Part shown: one piece after another, positions 60,785 to 64,000 of the stretch
Numbering within the stretch: position 1 is the first letter of the stretch
Layout: each line of letters starts with the position of its first letter
Source of the DNA: CAYQPF01 sp964419225
Lineage (GTDB): Bacteria; Cloacimonadota; Cloacimonadia; Cloacimonadales; CAYQPF01
Direction of reading: 5' to 3'
DNA length: 64,000 nucleotides
NCBI GenBank assembly: GCA_964419225.1
Contig: CAYQPF010000009.1
Span: forward strand, 6,393-70,392
Notes under the pieces: generated by a model
The model's database searches: none
Seen by the model: the letters and a program-made list of their open reading frames with translations, nothing else
What the model was told of the DNA's origin: nothing
Translations under genes and position numbers: made by a program

Positions 60785-63700
60785 ATGAAAAGACTTGCTT
60801 TTACAGTGATCTTGATATGTTTAACAAGCCTGATCTTAGCTCAAGCACCCTTGTTATGGAATGAATCAAAATCCATCAGACAAGGTACCAATATTGAGTG
60901 GTACAGGACTGCGACCGTTTTCAACAACAATGTTGTTTATGTATGGTCAGATACTAAAGCCGGCGGAAGAGATCTCTACGCTCAAATGGTAGATTCCGAT
61001 GGTAACTTCCCCTGGGGACCAGACCCTCTCTTAATTGACAACAAAGCTGACAGACAGGAAGACCCTGTTGTTATTGTCACTAGTGATAATTGCCTGATTT
61101 TCGCCTGGGTTGATTTTTCTTTAGACCAGGCTGGTGATATTTTTGCTCAAAAAGTTAACGCTAGCGGACAACGCTTATGGCAAGCCGGTGGCGTGCCCCT
61201 CTGTACTTCTATCAAAGTCCAGATAGCTATTAATATTGTCCCGGATGCTAATGGTGGTGCTTATGTTATTTGGAGCGATTCACGTAACCCCAGTAAAGAC
61301 ATCTATGGTCAACATGTAAACGGTGATGGTTCCTTAGCCTGGGCCGTAAATGGAATCCAATTTGGTGATTCCGATGGCGAAGAACTTGGCAATACTTTCT
61401 GGGAAGATGGACAAGGGAACGCAGTTTTAGCTTACGTTTATAAAAACCCCACTACCAGTGAAATTAATCTTAAAGTTCTTAAAGTAACCCCCAACGGCAC
61501 CTTTGCCTGGGGACCTCAATTCTTATGTAATGCTGCCAGCGATCAGGGCTCAGTTAAAATGGCTCCTGATGGTAACGGCGGTTTCTTCTTTACCTGGGAA
61601 GATAAAAGAAATGAGAACGATGCCGACATTTACGCTCAGCATATAGATACTAATGGAACCCTGACCTGGGCTAACGATCTTATTATCTACAGTGGTGCAT
61701 ATATTCAAACTAACCCCAGAATAGTCGCCACTACAGGAAACACTGCTGTCATCGTCTGGGAAGACTCCAGACTCGATTCAGCTCATGATACAGCAGATTT
61801 ACTTGCCCAAAAAATTAACCTGCAAGGTCAAAAACTCTGGGCAAATGACGGAGTTATTGTCTCTCAAGAAGATGACAGTCAAAAAGACCCCCGTTTATCA
61901 TCAGACGATAATGGCGGATGCTTCGTCGTCTGGGATGATGCCAGATCTGGAGGTAACGCTTTAATGGATGTGTATGCACAACATATTAGTTCTACCGGCA
62001 CTATGACCTGGGAAGCTAATGGTAAAGTTATCTGCAATTTACCCGGCATCCAAATCAGCTCTCTTATAAAGAAGAATTCCAACAGATGTTTTGTCGTTTG
62101 GGCTGACCAGCGGGACGGATCTGTTGGCCTATATAATCAAATTTTAGACACAAACGGCCAAACATATTTACCTCAGAATGGTAAAAAAATCTTCTGGGGC
62201 TTAAGCGGTAATGTGGTTGATCTGCAATCTGTAAAATCAGGCAATAATGTCTTTGCAGTTTGGGAAGACACCAGAGGTGCCGGTTTTGGCTACCAGATAT
62301 ATACCCAAAAACTTAATGAATTTGGAGACACTCTTTTTGCTGCTAACGGGATTCCTATCACGGATCCTAATGGCAAAGACCAGATCAATGTTAAAGCAAT
62401 CGCTGACGGTGAAGGCGGTTTCGTAGCTGCCTGGCAGGAAAATCCTTTAGGAAAGTTTATCGTACTTGCCCAAAGAATAGACTCTAATGGTAATAAAATG
62501 TGGGGTAATAACGGCATAATTTTGGTCGACGATGCTAATGCTTTTGAACAATTAGCTCCTCAGATTTCTAAAATCGGTAACGATTTCTATTTCTTTTGGG
62601 CAGATGGAGAAATAGTTAATTACACATATAGAATTCTTGGTCAAAAGATTTCTAATGGTCAATTACAATGGGGACCTAATGGAAAATCAATTATTGATAA
62701 TGCTCAGGATAATTTCATTAAAGCTATTTCTGAAGATTATATTGCCTGGGAACAATATAATTGGATGACTAATACCGGCTTTGATATCCACGTTTTAAGA
62801 TTTACTACGGATGGTAACCCTGCAACCGGCTGGCCTGCTCTTGGTTTACAAATCACAAATAATCCCGAAAACCAAACTATCCCCCAAATCCTGGTCACCC
62901 CACAGGGTGCGATGATTACTTATCAGGATAATCGAAATGCTAACAGAGACTTGTATGCCCAGCTCATCTCTCCTCAGGGACAAATGATTTTACAAGCTAA
63001 CGGCTACCCTCTGGTTACTCTTCCCAATGATCAGGATGAAGAACAAATCTACTGGGATGGCAGCTTCAAAATGGTTTGGTCTGATTATAGAGATGGTATC
63101 GCCAAAGATATCGCCATGAATAAATGGAATCTCCAGGGCAATACCCTCGTTCCTGAATGGGGTGCTTCAGGTATTCTTGTTGTTCAACAGGATTCTACTC
63201 AACAAAATCCTGCTTTCGGAAAATTCAATGATAAAATGTTTGTCTGCTGGGAAGATGTTTATGCCGGCGACTCAAATATCAAAGGTAAAGCCGTTGATGA
63301 ACAAGGTATAATATTTGACAATAATGAGCCTACTGGTTTAACCATCAGTGCAGACCTTAAAAAACAAGAAAAACCTCTCATTTCTGGTATAGATAACAAC
63401 AGAGCATTTATACTTTGGACTGACGGTAGATCAAGCGGGAAAGAAGAAATTCTCGGTGCTTATGTCCAAGCTATTGATGTAAGTCTTGGTAATGATGATG
63501 AAATCGCTCAGGTAAATAAAAACACCCTCAGTGCATTCAATTACCCGAATCCCTTCAATCCCTCTACTACAATCAAATTCAATGTTCCTGAAACTCAAAA
63601 AGTTACTATCGACATTTATAATATTAAAGGTCAAAAAGTAACCTCACTTTGGAATCAGGTAACTGAGAAAGGTGTACATACTGTAAACTGGAATGGTACT

Positions 63701-63796
63701 GACAGCAAAAATAAGTCAGTCGGTTCAGGTATGTATCTCTACAAACTCTCTTGTGGTAAGGGTTCAATTACCAGAAAAGTAATTCTCATGAAATAG
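60785..63796 (+). CDS. Type IX-like secreted beta-propeller-like protein
   Basis: Product of 1003 residues after a GGAGG site, with a signal peptide ending LILAQ. Residues 25-900 consist of about 45- to 55-residue repeats, each with a V/F-x-WxDxR or W-E-D turn, a DIYAQ/DLYAQ strand and a W-G/W-A-x-N/P-G strand. They resemble beta-propeller or Kelch-like blades. The last 85 residues are a type IX sorting domain: YPNPFNPSTTIKF, IDIYNIKGQKV, VNWNGTD, GMYLYKL, ending RKVILMK. It is very similar to the sorting domain of the 4736-7288 protein. An outer-surface location is inferred; function is unknown. Confidence 0.88.
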   Translation: MKRLAFTVILICLTSLILAQAPLLWNESKSIRQGTNIEWYRTATVFNNNVVYVWSDTKAGGRDLYAQMVDSDGNFPWGPDPLLIDNKADRQEDPVVIVTSDNCLIFAWVDFSLDQAGDIFAQKVNASGQRLWQAGGVPLCTSIKVQIAINIVPDANGGAYVIWSDSRNPSKDIYGQHVNGDGSLAWAVNGIQFGDSDGEELGNTFWEDGQGNAVLAYVYKNPTTSEINLKVLKVTPNGTFAWGPQFLCNAASDQGSVKMAPDGNGGFFFTWEDKRNENDADIYAQHIDTNGTLTWANDLIIYSGAYIQTNPRIVATTGNTAVIVWEDSRLDSAHDTADLLAQKINLQGQKLWANDGVIVSQEDDSQKDPRLSSDDNGGCFVVWDDARSGGNALMDVYAQHISSTGTMTWEANGKVICNLPGIQISSLIKKNSNRCFVVWADQRDGSVGLYNQILDTNGQTYLPQNGKKIFWGLSGNVVDLQSVKSGNNVFAVWEDTRGAGFGYQIYTQKLNEFGDTLFAANGIPITDPNGKDQINVKAIADGEGGFVAAWQENPLGKFIVLAQRIDSNGNKMWGNNGIILVDDANAFEQLAPQISKIGNDFYFFWADGEIVNYTYRILGQKISNGQLQWGPNGKSIIDNAQDNFIKAISEDYIAWEQYNWMTNTGFDIHVLRFTTDGNPATGWPALGLQITNNPENQTIPQILVTPQGAMITYQDNRNANRDLYAQLISPQGQMILQANGYPLVTLPNDQDEEQIYWDGSFKMVWSDYRDGIAKDIAMNKWNLQGNTLVPEWGASGILVVQQDSTQQNPAFGKFNDKMFVCWEDVYAGDSNIKGKAVDEQGIIFDNNEPTGLTISADLKKQEKPLISGIDNNRAFILWTDGRSSGKEEILGAYVQAIDVSLGNDDEIAQVNKNTLSAFNYPNPFNPSTTIKFNVPETQKVTIDIYNIKGQKVTSLWNQVTEKGVHTVNWNGTDSKNKSVGSGMYLYKLSCGKGSITRKVILMK

Positions 63797-63828
63797 GCAT
63801 TTTCATGCGAATATATGTATAATTGTTT

Positions 63829-63857
63829 ACAGGGCACATGAATTTGTGCCCTGTTTC
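63829..63857 (+). terminator. Terminator between the propeller gene and trmFO
   Basis: ACAGGGCACA (63829-63838) and TGTGCCCTGT (63845-63854) form a perfect 10-bp stem followed by TTT. Confidence 0.8.
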
Positions 63858-63878
63858 ATATTTAGTTTAGAAGAGGTT

Positions 63879-64000
63879 ATAATCAATAAAGAAATAACTA
63901 TCGTAGGTGCCGGTCTTGCCGGTTCTGAAGCTGCTTTACAGTTCGCCGATGCCGGCTGGAAGGTAGAACTGTGGGAAATGCGACCCAAAAAAACAACCCC
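63879..64000 (+). CDS. trmFO: TrmFO tRNA methyltransferase, N-terminal fragment
   Basis: TrmFO is the folate- and FAD-dependent enzyme that makes 5-methyluridine 54 in tRNA. The frame from about 63879 encodes ITIVGAGLAGSEAALQFADAGWKVELWEMRP, the FAD-binding opening (GAGLAGSEAA) diagnostic of the family, and runs off the window end. The start is unclear. No ATG, GTG or TTG occurs in frame between the terminator hairpin and the conserved region. A GAGG at 63873-63876 is followed by ATA (63879) and ATC (63882), so a non-standard start or a sequence error is likely. Confidence 0.88.
   Translation, partial: MINKEITIVGAGLAGSEAALQFADAGWKVELWEMRPKKTT

Noticed and set aside
63846..63848. GTG as trmFO start
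   Set aside because: It is inside the terminator hairpin and has no ribosome binding site.

Overview
The window is a low-GC bacterial chromosome segment of about 64 kb, most likely from a Cloacimonadota (WWE1) bacterium or a close relative in the Fibrobacterota-Chlorobiota-Bacteroidota region. This is inferred from the many large secreted beta-rich proteins, the type IX-like C-terminal sorting domains (NPFNPSTTI motif), GLUG-repeat and lamin-tail proteins, an AAA-ATPase-like/PD-(D/E)XK protein, and a glycyl-tRNA synthetase of the alpha/beta type. No rRNA or other taxonomic marker is present, so the assignment is tentative.

Layout. 1-7.3 kb: surface or secreted proteins (lamin-tail fragment, GH16-like protein, sorting-domain protein) and an AAA/PDDEXK protein. 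7.6-10.5 kb: a receiver-multi-PAS-histidine kinase. 10.6-14.4 kb: a GLUG/fibronectin adhesin-like protein. 14.6-19.1 kb: hflX, then a tldD-tldE operon. 19.1-20.2 kb: a HEPN/MNT pair with a palindrome in its promoter, and three tRNAs (Leu, Cys, Gly). 20.3-24.3 kb: a minus-strand operon of an asparagine-synthase-like protein, an endonuclease Q-like PHP protein, a membrane protein and an AMMECR1 protein. 24.8-27.1 kb: glyQ, a nucleotidyltransferase-like protein and a MobB-like protein. 27.6-42.3 kb: an outer-membrane barrel, two tandem paralogous giant secreted proteins and a giant metalloprotease/beta-helix protein. 42.4-43.4 kb: decayed mobile DNA. 43.4-50 kb: a seven-gene liv-type ABC transporter operon with two foreign genes inserted, one resembling a degenerate isoprenyl diphosphate synthase. 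50.4-54 kb: a multidomain cyclase-like/caspase-like/STAND ATPase/TPR protein. 54.4-57.2 kb: three minor genes. 57.6-60.7 kb: a heat-shock block (htpG and two Hsp20 genes with a CIRCE-like operator). 60.8-63.8 kb: a sorting-domain beta-propeller-like protein. 63.88 kb to the end: the start of trmFO.

The two most interesting coding regions are neighbours on the minus strand: the cyclase-like/CHAT/STAND/TPR protein and the liv-type operon with its prenyl-synthase-like and two-TM proteins. Together they look like a signal-sensing or conflict-type module, but that is inference. The intergenic DNA is unusual. It carries arrays of exact 7-, 9- and 10-base periods with fixed core words, several hairpin repeats with a shared tail, a 180-bp repeat made of five successive stem-loops in two diverged copies, and a 403-bp element with triple-box inverted termini inserted beside a transposase remnant. 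Three minus-strand genes end exactly where a heptamer array starts, so that the array supplies the TAG stop.

The features below use starts chosen by ribosome-binding-site position where the longest open frame is clearly too long.
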